A stretch of DNA of 64,000 nt from Streptomyces griseoflavus (GCF_014649995.1 NZ_BMUC01000001.1:124001-188000), one strand, 5' to 3'; shown: positions 17,031 through 26,949, counted from the first letter of the stretch. A program made the numbers and translations. Notes: a model not told the origin generated them from the letters alone.

Positions 17031-19069
17031 TCCTTACGTCCCCCAAGTCCACCAAGGGCGATTTGCATGGTCTGGTCGTTACCGGGGTTGGCGCCCCCGG
17101 GCCCTCCCGGCCCTTCGGGGCCGCCCGATCCGCCCGGTGCGCCGTGGGAGCCGGCCCAGCTGGGCCGGGCGTGCGGCTCGTGCGGGGCGTACGGCTGCTG
17201 CGCCTGCGGCAGCTCCTGCGTCCGGGGCGCCTCGGCGGCGTCCGGCTGCCGTCCCCCCGCGTGGGCACCGGGCTTCTTCCGGTCCTGCCGCATGCCGTGG
17301 CGCCAGGCGAACATCGGCGCGGCGGTGATGAGCAGGGCGAAGGTCGCCCAGATGACCATCGCCGGGTGCGAGTGTCCGTAGACGAAGCCCGCGGCGATGG
17401 AACCGGCGAAGATCAGGATGAAGTACCAGTGGTACCGGAAGGTTCCGAACCAGGTGTCCGGGCTGGCCGAGTCGCCCTTGGGGGTGACCACGAACTTGCT
17501 CTTCTTGCGCAGGACGGAGTCGATCAGCGCCTTCGCGTAGAGCGGTGCCGACAGCGCGGACATCACCATGCCGGCCACACCGCCGGAGCCCTCCGGCTCG
17601 TGCGGCGAGACGTTGTGGCGGCGGTTCCAGATGTAGAGGCCGATCTGCAGCGCCGAGGCGTTGCCGTAGAGCATCAGCCAGATGGTGGGGTCGATGTTCA
17701 CACCCGAGGCGCCCAGGCCCAGGAACAGCGCGCAGCTGATCGCCGCGAGGATCCAGTTGAGGGCCGACATCGGATAGAAGATGATCATCATCGTGTAGTT
17801 GAAGAGCTTGCTCGGCGGGAGCGAGTAGAAGCCCTTCCAGTACTGGCCGATGATCGTCTCGTACGTGCCGCGCGACCAGCGCATCTGCTGGGTGAAGAAG
17901 TCGGTCCAGGCGTTGGGGCCCTCACCGACGGCGAGCACGTCCGGGGTGTAGACCGAGCGCCACTTCCTGCCCGTCGCCGGGTTCTTGTGGCGGTGCATCT
18001 CGAAGCCGGTCGCCATGTCCTCGGTGATCGAGTCGTACAGACCGCCGATCTGCTTGAGGGCCTTGATGCGCACCGCGTTGGAGGTGCCCACGAACATCGG
18101 CGAGCCGTAGCGGTTGCCGGCGCGCTGGATCAGCGCGTGGAAGAGGAACTGCTGGGACTCGGCGGCCTTGGTGACGAAGTTGTCGTAGTTGCCGTAGACC
18201 TGCGGGCCGATGACGAAGCCGACGTCCGGGTCGCGGAAGAAGCCGAGCATCCGCTCCAGGTAGTTCGGCAGCGGGATGTGGTCGGTGTCGACCGACGCGA
18301 AGTACTCGTAGTCGTCGCCGTGCGCGTCCAGCCAGGCGTTGTAGTTGCCGTGCTTGGTCTTGGCGCGGTGGGCGCCCTTCTTCTGGTTCCACTTCGCGAC
18401 GCCCTTGCGGGAGAAGTGGCGCACGCCGAGCCGGGCGCAGACCTCTTTCACCTCGGGGTCGTCGCCCTCGTCGAGCAGCCAGACGTGCATGGTGCCCCGG
18501 TGGCGGATCTTGACGGCCGCCTCCAGGGTCTTCGTCACCATCTCGATCGGCTCCTTGCCGGGCACGAACGAGGTGAGGAAGGCCACGCGGGTGCCGGTCT
18601 CGGGCACCACCGGGATCGGGTCGCGGGCGACCAGGGTGGCGTGCGCGTTCGACAGCACGTTCATGCAGCGGAAGAACTCGATCAGGCCGATCGAGACGAG
18701 CATGACGATGTCGAGGGCCGGCAGCCACTCGAACTCGACGTAGTCCCGCTCGGTCCAGTGCGCGGGCTGGAGCAGCCACACCAGCAGCACCAGCGACAGC
18801 ACCGGGGCCGCGGCCAGCATCAGCGCGATGCGGATGCGGTGCGGCTCCTGGCCGATCAGCGAGCGGTACTGGACCTTGTAGGGCTTGTTCGGATCGGGCT
18901 GGGTGAGGGGACCCGCGAGCCGGCTGTAGTGCTCGTAGTCGTATCTCGGCAGCGTCTTCTTGATCCGGCGGAACGTGCCCGTGTTTCCTGTCCTGTGCGC
19001 AGGCACCCTGAGCTGGGTGGTCTCGGACGGGTCGTCGTCCTTCCGGGCGCCCGTCGGCGTCGACGTCAT
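17027..19069 (-). CDS. cslA: Cellulose-synthase-like glycosyltransferase CslA
   Basis: A 680-residue GT2 membrane synthase. Two N-terminal TM helices (about 79-100 and 119-133) precede the catalytic domain with D200 (LLDEGDD), DxD at 261-263 (VDTDHIP), TED at 349-351 and QxxRW at 394-398 (QQMRWSRG). About six further TM helices follow, then a Pro/Gly-rich cytoplasmic tail of about 75 residues. There is no PilZ domain. CslA makes a beta-glucan-type polymer at hyphal tips together with GlxA and the GH6/LPMO enzymes encoded nearby. The start ATG has a GGGGGG stretch 8 nt upstream. It is the first gene of the cslA-glxA operon. Confidence 0.95.
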   Translation of the reverse strand: MTSTPTGARKDDDPSETTQLRVPAHRTGNTGTFRRIKKTLPRYDYEHYSRLAGPLTQPDPNKPYKVQYRSLIGQEPHRIRIALMLAAAPVLSLVLLVWLLQPAHWTERDYVEFEWLPALDIVMLVSIGLIEFFRCMNVLSNAHATLVARDPIPVVPETGTRVAFLTSFVPGKEPIEMVTKTLEAAVKIRHRGTMHVWLLDEGDDPEVKEVCARLGVRHFSRKGVAKWNQKKGAHRAKTKHGNYNAWLDAHGDDYEYFASVDTDHIPLPNYLERMLGFFRDPDVGFVIGPQVYGNYDNFVTKAAESQQFLFHALIQRAGNRYGSPMFVGTSNAVRIKALKQIGGLYDSITEDMATGFEMHRHKNPATGRKWRSVYTPDVLAVGEGPNAWTDFFTQQMRWSRGTYETIIGQYWKGFYSLPPSKLFNYTMMIIFYPMSALNWILAAISCALFLGLGASGVNIDPTIWLMLYGNASALQIGLYIWNRRHNVSPHEPEGSGGVAGMVMSALSAPLYAKALIDSVLRKKSKFVVTPKGDSASPDTWFGTFRYHWYFILIFAGSIAAGFVYGHSHPAMVIWATFALLITAAPMFAWRHGMRQDRKKPGAHAGGRQPDAAEAPRTQELPQAQQPYAPHEPHARPSWAGSHGAPGGSGGPEGPGGPGGANPGNDQTMQIALGGLGGRKE

Positions 19070-19492
19070 GAGTCATCCCCCCACACGCGCCCCGCGCGTG
19101 TTTCGTCGCTTCCTTACGTCCGCGGCGGTCCCCCTCGACCTCCACGTACGTGTCAATGGTTGACCGCTGTCACCACGTCACCCACACCTTATAGACACGG
19201 CACAGCGCTCTTCCGGTTGCATGATGCCCCCCTCGGCATCACCCGCCGAACGGGGTCCCTGACCCCGCTCCGCCGGCAACCGGTTCCCTTTCCCCCCAAC
19301 AACCGCGCATCCGCGGTTTCTTGAAGAGACCAGGGTCTACGGTGTTCATCATGATCGCAAGGTGCGAAACACGGTGTACACCGGGCATACGCGGCCATTG
19401 TGACGCCCGGGGAAGAGCGGTGGGGCCGCTGTTCCATACGGGGCGCGAGGGGGTTCCGCTCAACGGGCGCGAGGGGAGAACCGGCCAAAACC
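19070..19492. promoter_or_regulatory. Upstream region of cslA
   Basis: About 420 bp without a gene. On the minus strand a TATAAG hexamer (19188-19193), about 120 bp upstream of the cslA start, is the best -10 candidate, but no clear -35 is seen at the right distance. Nothing else recognised. Confidence 0.35.
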
Positions 19493-19524
19493 GACGGGCC
19501 CCCCGTCTGCACGAGGGGCCCGTC
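19493..19524 (-). terminator. Terminator of tRNA-Lys copy 1
   Basis: GACGGGCCCCcCGT / ACGaGGGGCCCGTC hairpin, 8 bp beyond the tRNA 3' end. Confidence 0.8.
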
Positions 19525-19531
19525 CTGTCGG

Positions 19532-19605
19532 TGCGCCGCCAGGGACTCGAACCCCGGACCCGCTGATTAAGAGTCAGCTGCTCTAACCAACTGAGCTAGC
19601 GGCGC
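19532..19605 (-). tRNA. tRNA-Lys(CUU), copy 1
   Basis: A 74-nt cloverleaf read on the minus strand: acceptor GCGCCGC/GCGGCGC with discriminator A, D-arm GCTCAGTTGGTTAGAGC, anticodon arm CTGACTCTTAATCAG (anticodon CTT) and T-arm GGGGTTCGAGTCCC. CCA is not encoded. The copies at 22243 and 33982 are identical. Confidence 0.97.
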
Positions 19606-20289
19606 GCGCTGACGGCGTAACTCTACAGGACCCCGGAGGCTGCCTCGGACCACCCGGGCCGCGCGGCGTCCGAGGCCGTCCCACCCGGGCGCTTACGTCG
19701 TTCGGACCGTCAACATGCGCGTGCGCTGGACGGTTGCCAGACTGGCCGTCGTGCGCAGTCGTGGAGGAACCGGCCGGGAGTGTGAGGGGAATCGCATGGA
19801 GTCTCCGGTGTTCGCGGACGTCGCCCCGGCCGGTGACCGCGACCGTCCCGGCCGTGTGTTCGACGTGGCTTGTTCTGATCCCGGCGCGCACGACACGTAC
19901 GTCACGGAACCCGGCCGGACGCCCGTCCGCCGCGGTGCCGGGCCGTACCGTGCCCCGCTGCCGGGCCGACGCCGGACGGCGGAGACCCGCGGGGTGTGCC
20001 AGGAGGCGCGGGGGTGGCGGGGCGCCGCCGCCGCGGACGGGCCGCCGGGCCCGCCGGCCCGCGAGTCACCGGTGTCGCGGGAGGGTCGGGGAGGCCGTTG
20101 CGGAGCTTCCGCTTCCGCGTGGGGCGGAGGGCTCCTCGTGCCGGGCCGGCCGGGCCCGGACACCTGGCGGCAGCTCTTCTCCTGACGGTGTCCCCGGCCC
20201 GCAGGCAGTTCCACCGGCCACCGGGCACTGACCGGCGGCCGGGTCCCCGAACGTGACGCATCTGGCGCGGAGGCTGGAGGCAGGCGCGC
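19606..20289. other. Intergenic, no gene supported
   Basis: About 680 bp of very high GC between the tRNA and the SPFH gene. Long open frames on both strands have Arg/Pro/Gly-rich translations and no recognisable domain, so I treat them as non-coding. GGAGG about 14 nt before 20290 is the RBS of the SPFH gene. Confidence 0.5.
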
Positions 20290-21459
20290 ATGACCACGAC
20301 GACGTCCCACATCCCCGAGCACGTCCCCGAGCCCGGGCAGCCGCCGGACGGTGCGGCGGCCGCCCGGCCGGTCCGGCTCATCCACACCGAGTCCACCACC
20401 GAGATCCCCCTCCACCTGCTCTTCCGTGACGACCGGGGCGGTGACGACGCGTCCGGGCCGGGCCCGGTGCGGGTGCGGCCCGCGGTCGTCGCGCACCGGC
20501 CGGGCGCGGGGCGGGACAAGGGGGAGCGGTCCCGCCCGGGGGTCACCGACCGGTCCCGCCCGGCCGTCGCCCAGGTCGATCCCGCGCTGGTGGAGCGGCC
20601 CGCCCGGGTGCTGCCCGGAGCCGTGGGAGTGGTCGCGGGACTGGTCGGGACGGCCGGGTGCGCGGCCGCCGCCTGGTGGGCGGGTGTGACACCGGCGTTC
20701 GCCGTGGAGGGGCTGGGGGTCCCGGCGCGGGCCGGTGCGGCGGGGCCCGGTCCCGCCCAGTGGGCGGCGTTCGCGGGCGCCGGGACGCTCGGGCTGTTCG
20801 GGTTCGGCGGGCTGGCCCGCGGCAGCACCGGGCGGGCGTGGGTGCTCGGCCTGTTCGGCCGCTACCGGGGGACGGTGCGGCGCACGGGCCTGATGTGGGT
20901 GAACCCGCTGCTGCTGCGCCGCCGGGTCGACGTGCGGCTGCGGCACTGGCGGGGCGAGCCGATGCCGGCGGCCGACCGGGGCGGGGTCGCGCTGCGGGTG
21001 GCGGTGCAGGTGGTGTGGCGGGTGCGGGACACCGCGCGGGCCACGCTGGGTGTCGAGGACCACGAGCGCTACCTGCGCGAGTGCGTGGAGTCGGCGCTGC
21101 TGCGCGTCCCGGTGGCGGCGCCGGGGGCGGGGCGCGGTGAGGTGGAGGCGACGCGGGACGCGTTGACCCGGCTGGTGGCGGCGGACACCGGGCCGGTGGG
21201 GGTGGAGGTGTTCGCGGTGCGGCCGGTGCGGGTGGAGTACGTGCCGGAGGTGGCCGCCGCGATGCACCGGCGCCGGATCGCGGCGCTGGACGCCCAGCAC
21301 CGGGCGAGTGTGCTCAGTTCGGTCGTGGATTCGGTGGAGGACACGGTGACCCGGCTGACGATGCGAGGGCTGGTGGCGCTCGACGACCACGAACGCAAGG
21401 TGCTGGTGAAGGATCTGACGGTGGCGTTCTGCGCGGGCCGGGGGGAGACGGGGCCGTGA
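20290..21459 (+). CDS. SPFH/Band 7 domain protein
   Basis: A 389-residue protein. The N-terminal 100 residues are Pro/Arg-rich and soluble. Two hydrophobic segments follow (GAVGVVAGLVGTAGCAAAAWWAG at about 118-140 and FAGAGTLGLFGFGGLA at about 160-175). Then comes a Band 7 domain of about 190 residues: GLMWVNPLLLRRRVDVRLRHW, VAVQVVWRVRDT, YLRECVESALLRV, and the late GVEVFAVRPVRVEYVPEVAAAMHRRR. SPFH proteins scaffold membrane microdomains. It is encoded between the csl operon and the LPMO gene, so a role in organising the tip machinery is possible but only inferred from position. Confidence 0.85.
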   Translation: MTTTTSHIPEHVPEPGQPPDGAAAARPVRLIHTESTTEIPLHLLFRDDRGGDDASGPGPVRVRPAVVAHRPGAGRDKGERSRPGVTDRSRPAVAQVDPALVERPARVLPGAVGVVAGLVGTAGCAAAAWWAGVTPAFAVEGLGVPARAGAAGPGPAQWAAFAGAGTLGLFGFGGLARGSTGRAWVLGLFGRYRGTVRRTGLMWVNPLLLRRRVDVRLRHWRGEPMPAADRGGVALRVAVQVVWRVRDTARATLGVEDHERYLRECVESALLRVPVAAPGAGRGEVEATRDALTRLVAADTGPVGVEVFAVRPVRVEYVPEVAAAMHRRRIAALDAQHRASVLSSVVDSVEDTVTRLTMRGLVALDDHERKVLVKDLTVAFCAGRGETGP

Positions 21460-21521
21460 ACGGAAGGAGAACCGGGCCTGCGATTGGTATGGACATGTTC
21501 AAGGGGCGCCCATAATCTGAA

Positions 21522-21537
21522 CTTGGTCTAGACCTAC
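21522..21537. promoter_or_regulatory. DasR-like (dre) site upstream of the LPMO gene
   Basis: The palindrome TGGTCTAGACC is embedded in CTTGGTCTAGACCTAC. The central 11 bp match the known dre consensus (ACTGGTCTAGACCAGT type), while the outer bases do not. It lies 47 bp upstream of the LPMO start and just after a CATAAT -10 candidate (21511-21516), a position suited to repression of this gene by DasR. Confidence 0.7.
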
Positions 21538-21583
21538 TCGCACGGCTCACCGAAACTCCCCCACGTTCACCAGGAGCGGCAGC

Positions 21584-22189
21584 ATGCGCACACGGACCAA
21601 GCTGTACGCAGCCGCGGTGGGACTGGCCACGACCGGAGCACTCGTGTTCTCCTCCGGTGGTGCCAGCGGCCACGGCTACACCGACCTGCCGGTCAGCAGG
21701 CAGAAGCTCTGCCAGAACGGCACGGTCACCAACTGCGGATCCATCCAGTGGGAGCCGCAGAGCGTCGAAGGACCGAAGGGCTTCCCCGCCTCCGGGCCCG
21801 CCGACGGACGGATCTGCTCGGCGGGCAACACGCCGTTCGCCCAGCTCGACAGCCCGCGGACCCCGTCGGGCGGTGCCTGGCCGACCACCCGCGTGTCCGG
21901 CGGCCAGAACTACACCTTCCGGTGGCAGTTCACGGCCATGCACGCCACCACCGACTTCAAGTACTACGTCACCAAGCCGGGCTGGAACCAGAACCACAAC
22001 CTGGCCCGGTCCGACCTCAACCTCACACCGTTCCTGACGGTGCCCTACAACGGCCAGCGTCCGCCGGGGACCCTGTCGCACAGCGGCCGGCTGCCGTCCG
22101 GGCTCAGCGGCCACCACGTGATCCTCGCGGTGTGGACGGTCCACGACACGGGCAACGCGTTCTACGCCTGCTCCGACGTCACGTTCTGA
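21584..22189 (+). CDS. lpmP: AA10 lytic polysaccharide monooxygenase
   Basis: A 201-residue protein with a signal peptide (about 1-29) cut before His in SG-HGYTDLPVSR, giving the N-terminal His of the copper histidine brace. The AA10 domain fills the rest, with CSAGNTPFAQLD, an internal HATTDFKYYVTK containing the second brace His, and the end GHHVILAVWTVHDTGNAFYACSDVTF. There is no separate carbohydrate-binding module. The location next to cslA/glxA matches the LPMO described as part of the Streptomyces tip-glycan machinery (LpmP, SCO2833/SLI_3182 as I recall). The dre-like palindrome suggests additional control by N-acetylglucosamine signalling through DasR. Confidence 0.93.
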   Translation: MRTRTKLYAAAVGLATTGALVFSSGGASGHGYTDLPVSRQKLCQNGTVTNCGSIQWEPQSVEGPKGFPASGPADGRICSAGNTPFAQLDSPRTPSGGAWPTTRVSGGQNYTFRWQFTAMHATTDFKYYVTKPGWNQNHNLARSDLNLTPFLTVPYNGQRPPGTLSHSGRLPSGLSGHHVILAVWTVHDTGNAFYACSDVTF

Positions 22190-22207
22190 CCCCGCCCGAA
22201 CACGTCA

Positions 22208-22237
22208 AAGGGCCTCTCGCTCCCACGAGAGGCCCTT
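22208..22237. terminator. Bidirectional terminator (LPMO / tRNA-Lys 2)
   Basis: Perfect AAGGGCCTCTCG / CGAGAGGCCCTT hairpin with a 6-nt loop, between the LPMO stop and the 3' end of the leftward tRNA. Confidence 0.9.
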
Positions 22238-22242
22238 CCAGG

Positions 22243-22316
22243 TGCGCCGCCAGGGACTCGAACCCCGGACCCGCTGATTAAGAGTCAGCTGCTCTAACCA
22301 ACTGAGCTAGCGGCGC
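22243..22316 (-). tRNA. tRNA-Lys(CUU), copy 2
   Basis: Identical 74-nt sequence to the copy at 19532, minus strand, anticodon CTT, CCA not encoded. Confidence 0.97.
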
Positions 22317-22425
22317 ATGACTCCCGCCGTCCGCTTCCGCGGTCGGCGACAGAAAAATACTACCCGGTCCCGGGGGGTGGTTCCGACCACCCGCCCGGGC
22401 GCCGGACAGGGCCGGGACAGCACAC

Positions 22426-23184
22426 CTAGATCGTCAGCGAGAGCAGGACCGGCGCGGCGTTGCGGTTGAGGGTGTCGGCGGCCCGGCGCAGCCGGTGGGC
22501 GTGCTCGACCGGGAGGGACAGCGCCAGACAGCCCACCGAGGAACCGGCCGTGATCGGGACGGCCGCGCAGACCGTGCCCACCGCGTACTCCTGGAGGTCC
22601 AGGACCGGCACCGTGGGCGGCTGCGACGCGAGCCGGGACAGCAGCAGCCGGTCGCTGGTGATGGTGCGCGAGGTGAGCCGGGCCATCCGGTGCCGGGCGA
22701 GGTGGTCGCGCCGGCCGTCGTGGTCGAGCTGGGTGAGCAGGCTCTTGCCCATCGCGGTGGCGTGCGCCGAGGAGCGGAAGTCCACCCACTCGTTGACCTT
22801 CGGGGTGGCCGGGCCGTCGGCGTACTGGGTGACCTGTACCTCGCCGTCGACGTACCGGGTGATGTAGACGGCGGCGCCCACCGAGTCGCGGAGCCGGTCC
22901 AGGGTCTGCTGGAGCTGGTCGCGCAGTGCCCGCTCGTGCCCCTCGGCGGAACCGAGGCGGGCGAAGGCCGCCCCGGTGACGTACGCCCCGTCGGCCGTCT
23001 GCTCCACGTAGGCCTCGCGGCGCAGCATCCGCAGCAGCGTGGTCAGCCGCTCCGCGGGAATGCCGCTCTCGCGGGCGAGTTCGGTGTCGTTGACTCCTGT
23101 GCCGCGCCGCGCCACGGTCTCCAGGACGCGCAGGGCGTCCTGGACCGAGTGGTACGACGCGCTCGGCTCCTGCCTCAGCGCCAC
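22426..23184 (-). CDS. IclR-family transcriptional regulator
   Basis: A 252-residue protein. The N-terminal winged HTH (about 12-75) has VQDALRVLETVARRGTGVNDTELA and ERLTTLLRMLRREAYVE. The C-terminal IclR effector domain shows SSAHATAMGKSLL, AVGTVCAAVPI and a hydrophobic LALSLPVEHAH. The effector is not predictable. The GTG at 23184 has GGGGG 8 nt upstream. It lies immediately downstream of ehuA in the same orientation but separated by 235 bp containing a palindrome, so it probably has its own promoter. Control of the ectoine uptake genes is a reasonable guess from position only. Confidence 0.92.
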   Translation of the reverse strand: MALRQEPSASYHSVQDALRVLETVARRGTGVNDTELARESGIPAERLTTLLRMLRREAYVEQTADGAYVTGAAFARLGSAEGHERALRDQLQQTLDRLRDSVGAAVYITRYVDGEVQVTQYADGPATPKVNEWVDFRSSAHATAMGKSLLTQLDHDGRRDHLARHRMARLTSRTITSDRLLLSRLASQPPTVPVLDLQEYAVGTVCAAVPITAGSSVGCLALSLPVEHAHRLRRAADTLNRNAAPVLLSLTI

Positions 23185-23349
23185 GGTTTCCCCCTGCGCT
23201 CGCTCGTGGGTCCTCTCGTCACGTCCCCGTCCGCCCGGACACGGCCAAGGGCCGCGATCCGGTCAGCCAATCCCCTCCACGATAGCCGTCAAGCGGCTTC
23301 CGGGAAGCGGGGGTTGACGAGATCGCGGCCCTCCCAACTGCGACGCCGA

Positions 23350-23371
23350 CCCACTGGCATATGCCAATGGG
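23350..23371. promoter_or_regulatory. 22-bp palindrome upstream of the IclR gene
   Basis: CCCAcTGGCAT/ATGCCAaTGGG matches its own complement except for one pair. It sits in the gap between ehuA and the IclR gene, about 165 bp from the IclR start. It has no GC-rich stem/T-run character, so a protein-binding site (IclR autoregulation or another regulator) is more likely than a terminator. Confidence 0.5.
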
Positions 23372-23419
23372 ATGACCCAGAGCGTGGACCTCGGGCGTTG
23401 CCCGCGTCACGGCCCGTGA

Positions 23420-24194
<775 letters not shown>

Positions 24195-24205
<11 letters not shown>

Positions 24206-24845
24206 GGCGTCGCTCCAGGGCTCGCAGGGCAAGGGAGGCCAGGTAGGAGACGATGATGAAGGCCACGCCGATCACCGTCAGGGGCTCGGTGAACTGGAAG
24301 TTCTGCTGCGAGAACAGACGTGCCTCGCCGAGCATCTCCAGCACCGTGATCGCCATCAGCAGCGGCGTGTCCTTCAGCATGGAGATCACGTAGTTGCCGA
24401 GGGCCGGGACCACACGGCGGATCGCCTGGGGCAGCACCACGGCCGTCCAGGTCCGCCGCACCGGCAGGTTGAGCGCCGTCGCGGCCTCCCACTGGCCGGC
24501 CGGCACCGCCTCGATGCCGGCCCGGTAGACCTGCATCGTGTACGTCGAGTAGTGCAGCCCGATGGCGACCACACCGGTGGTCAGCGCCGAGAAGGTCACG
24601 TTCCACTCGGGCAGCACGTAGAAGAGGAAGAACAGCTGCACCAGCAGCGGGGTGTTGCGGACGAACTCCGTGACCGCGCCGACGGGCCAGGTGACCCAGC
24701 GCGAGGGCACCCGCATCAGCAGCGCCCACACCAGGCCGAGGACGAACGACAGCAGCGACCCCAGGACGAGGATCTGCAGGGTGACCAGCAGACCGTCCCA
24801 GAAGTGCGGCATGAAGTCGGAGACCGCGCTCCAGTCCCATTCCAT
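24195..24845 (-). CDS. ehuD: Ectoine ABC transporter permease EhuD
   Basis: A 216-residue His/Glu/Gln-type permease with five or so TM helices (first VTLQILVLGSLLSFVLGLVWALLM). The inner-membrane permease EAA loop is present as EAATALNLPVRRTWTAVVLPQAIRRVVPALGN, with the conserved G of the loop altered. The start ATG shares its A with the ehuC TGA (TGATG). It forms the transport channel with EhuC. Confidence 0.9.
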
Positions 24846-25558
24846 CAGGCGGCACCCCCCACGTTGCTCGTCTCGGGCCGCTTCAGCTCCGTGTCGGGCT
24901 CGCGCACCGGTGCCTTCCCCACGCCCGTCTTCAGCTTCTTCTCCAGCCCGCGCATCACCCGCGTCAGCAGGAACGCGATCACGAAGTAGATCAGCAGGAC
25001 GTACGTGTAGATCTCCGCGCTCTCCTGCAGCGCCAGGCGCACCAGGTTGCCGCTGAACGCCAGGTCACCCATGCCCATGATCGACACCAGGGCGGTGCCC
25101 TTGAGCAGTTCGATCAGCAGGTTGGAGAACGGCGGGATCATCTCCGGCACCGCCTGCGGCAGCAGGATCAGCCGCATCCGCTGCCAGGGCGTGAAGCTGA
25201 GCGCGATGCCGCCCTCCTTCTGCGCCGGGTCGACCGCGCCGAGCGCGCCGCGCACGATCTCGGAGCCGTACGCCCCGTAGGTCAGGCCCAGCGCCAGGGT
25301 GCCCGCCCACATGGGCACGAGCTGCCAGCCGAAGGCCGGCGGCAGCACGAAGAACACCCAGAAGATCATCACCAGTGCGGAGGTGCCGCGGAACACCTCG
25401 GTGTAGAAGCCCGCGAGGAAGCGGACGATCCACAGGCGGTGGGTGCGCGCGACGCCGACCACGAAGGAGACGGCCGTCGCCAGCAGCGAGCTGAAGAAGA
25501 GCAGCTGGATCGTGACCCAGACACCCTCGAGTACCAGTTCCCACAGTCCGGATGTCAT
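24845..25558 (-). CDS. ehuC: Ectoine ABC transporter permease EhuC
   Basis: A 237-residue HEQ-family permease (TM segments from TIQLLFFSSLLATAVSFVVG onward) with the EAA-like loop EGGIALSFTPWQRMRLILLPQAVPEMIPPF. The ATG at 25558 overlaps the ehuB stop in ATGA and is preferred over a GTG at 25567, although both are in frame. The C-terminal 30 residues are charged and cytoplasmic. It pairs with EhuD in the membrane. Confidence 0.9.
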   Translation of the reverse strand: MTSGLWELVLEGVWVTIQLLFFSSLLATAVSFVVGVARTHRLWIVRFLAGFYTEVFRGTSALVMIFWVFFVLPPAFGWQLVPMWAGTLALGLTYGAYGSEIVRGALGAVDPAQKEGGIALSFTPWQRMRLILLPQAVPEMIPPFSNLLIELLKGTALVSIMGMGDLAFSGNLVRLALQESAEIYTYVLLIYFVIAFLLTRVMRGLEKKLKTGVGKAPVREPDTELKRPETSNVGGAA

Positions 25559-26484
25559 CCGCCGCACAACTCCTTCGCGGTCAGATCGGTCATCTCGTCC
25601 TCGGTGAAACCGAAGGGCTTGAGGATGCGCAGCAGTTCGCCGCTCTTCTTGAGCTTGTGCAGCTCGACGTTGAAGGCGTCCCGCAGGTTGGTCTCGTTCG
25701 GGCGGAAGGCGAAACCGCCGCCGTCGGTGTGCGGCTCGCCGTCGACGAGGGGCTGGAACGCCTCCGTCGCCTCGGTCTTCGCCGACTTCTTGACCACCTC
25801 GCGGACGGTCAGGGCCGTGCCCGCGAAGACGTCCACGCGCCCGGCCTCGACGGCGTTCAGGCCGGCCACCTGGTCGGGCACGATGAGGATGTCGCTCTCC
25901 TTGATCCCGGCCTCCACCGCGTAGGCGATCTCGGCGTATCCGGTACCGGTCGCGAACTTGGCCTTCTTCTCCACGACGTCCTTGTAGTCGCGCAGCCCGA
26001 GCGGGTTGCCCTTGCGCACGATGAAGGCGTCGAGCATCTGGTAGTCGGGGTCGGAGAAGATGACCTGCTGGCAGCGGTCGGGGTTGATGTACATCCCGGC
26101 CGCCACCACGTCGAACTGCTGCGACGCCAGACCCGGGATGAGGGAGCCGAACTCCGTCGGCACCGGCTGCACCCGGTCCACTCCGAGCCGCTTGAAGATG
26201 ACCTTCGCGAGCTCCGGCGCCTCGCCGGTCAGTTCTCCGTTCCTGTCGATGTACCCGAAGGGGATCTCGCCCGCGATGCCGAGCCGGGCCACACCCTGCG
26301 CCCTCAGCCGTTCCAGGAGGTCGCCGCCCTTCACGTCGGAGGCGGTGGCCACCCGTGAGCAGCCGGCGGCCCCCAGGGCGCCGAGCGCCGCGACCCCCGC
26401 GAGCAGCGACCGGCGAGTGGGCCCGGCTGTCTGGAACCTTCGGTCGGATATGCCCCCCGGAGGGGTTCTGTGTGGTGGAGCCAT
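25555..26484 (-). CDS. ehuB: Ectoine/hydroxyectoine-binding lipoprotein EhuB
   Basis: A 309-residue periplasmic-binding-protein type 3 lipoprotein. A TRRSLLAG signal (twin-arginine-like) is followed by lipobox GAAGC at residue 42. EhuB-like features are GEIPFGYIDRNGELTGEAPELA, TEFGSLIPGLASQQFDVVAAGMYINPDRC and FVNP-like FIVRKGNPLGL. The assignment to ectoine rather than general amino acids rests on this pattern, on operon order ehuBCDA, and on the adjacent EutA-like genes. The promoter should lie in the 465 bp upstream. Confidence 0.88.
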   Translation of the reverse strand: MAPPHRTPPGGISDRRFQTAGPTRRSLLAGVAALGALGAAGCSRVATASDVKGGDLLERLRAQGVARLGIAGEIPFGYIDRNGELTGEAPELAKVIFKRLGVDRVQPVPTEFGSLIPGLASQQFDVVAAGMYINPDRCQQVIFSDPDYQMLDAFIVRKGNPLGLRDYKDVVEKKAKFATGTGYAEIAYAVEAGIKESDILIVPDQVAGLNAVEAGRVDVFAGTALTVREVVKKSAKTEATEAFQPLVDGEPHTDGGGFAFRPNETNLRDAFNVELHKLKKSGELLRILKPFGFTEDEMTDLTAKELCGG

Positions 26485-26949
26485 GGGCGCGCAGCTACCC
26501 GAAGCCAGTCCGGTTATGCCGATCTTTTTCAGTCCGATGTCCCGGCCCGGCGCCCCTGACCGCGGGGCCGCCGCGCACCGCCGTGCAGGGTCCGGACGAC
26601 CGCTGCGGCGCAGTCCCGCTGGTCACGCGCGGCGTCGCCCGCACGGTCCGGCTGCCGGCGACGGGCCCCGGTCACCTGTGCGACCGTCCGGAAAACGCTG
26701 CCCCTCCACGGTGACGCCCATTACTCCATATGGGGCGGTAACGAACTCCGCGCACCATTTCCTCTCAAAACGGATATATGGCCACCCCGCGAGGGCCCGG
26801 CCGTCACGCCCGTTCCGGGCGATCCGTGCTGCTTCCCCCGCGCGGGCGCCGAGCCGGACACCGCGTCCCCCGGTGACGGCCGCGAGGCCCGCCCCGGCAT
26901 CCACCCCGGTGGACCCGGCCCTGTCCCGCGAGCGCCACGGCCTGCGGCG
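26485..26949. promoter_or_regulatory. Upstream region of the ehu operon
   Basis: About 465 bp without a gene. An AT-richer patch at 26725-26780 contains the short palindrome CCATATGG and an ATATATGG stretch, and could include operator sequences. No promoter can be assigned with confidence. Confidence 0.35.

Noticed and set aside
17063-19324. A 753-codon open frame antisense to cslA
   Set aside because: It is the mirror of the conserved CslA gene in high-GC DNA. Its translation is Val/Arg/Ala-rich and lacks any domain. Many similar shadows (15261-16970, 10327-11799, 29208-31832, 36969-39173, 52650-54434) were dismissed for the same reason.
19715-20185. Open frame between tRNA-Lys and the SPFH gene
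   Set aside because: Arg/Gly/Pro-rich, no RBS, no recognisable motif.
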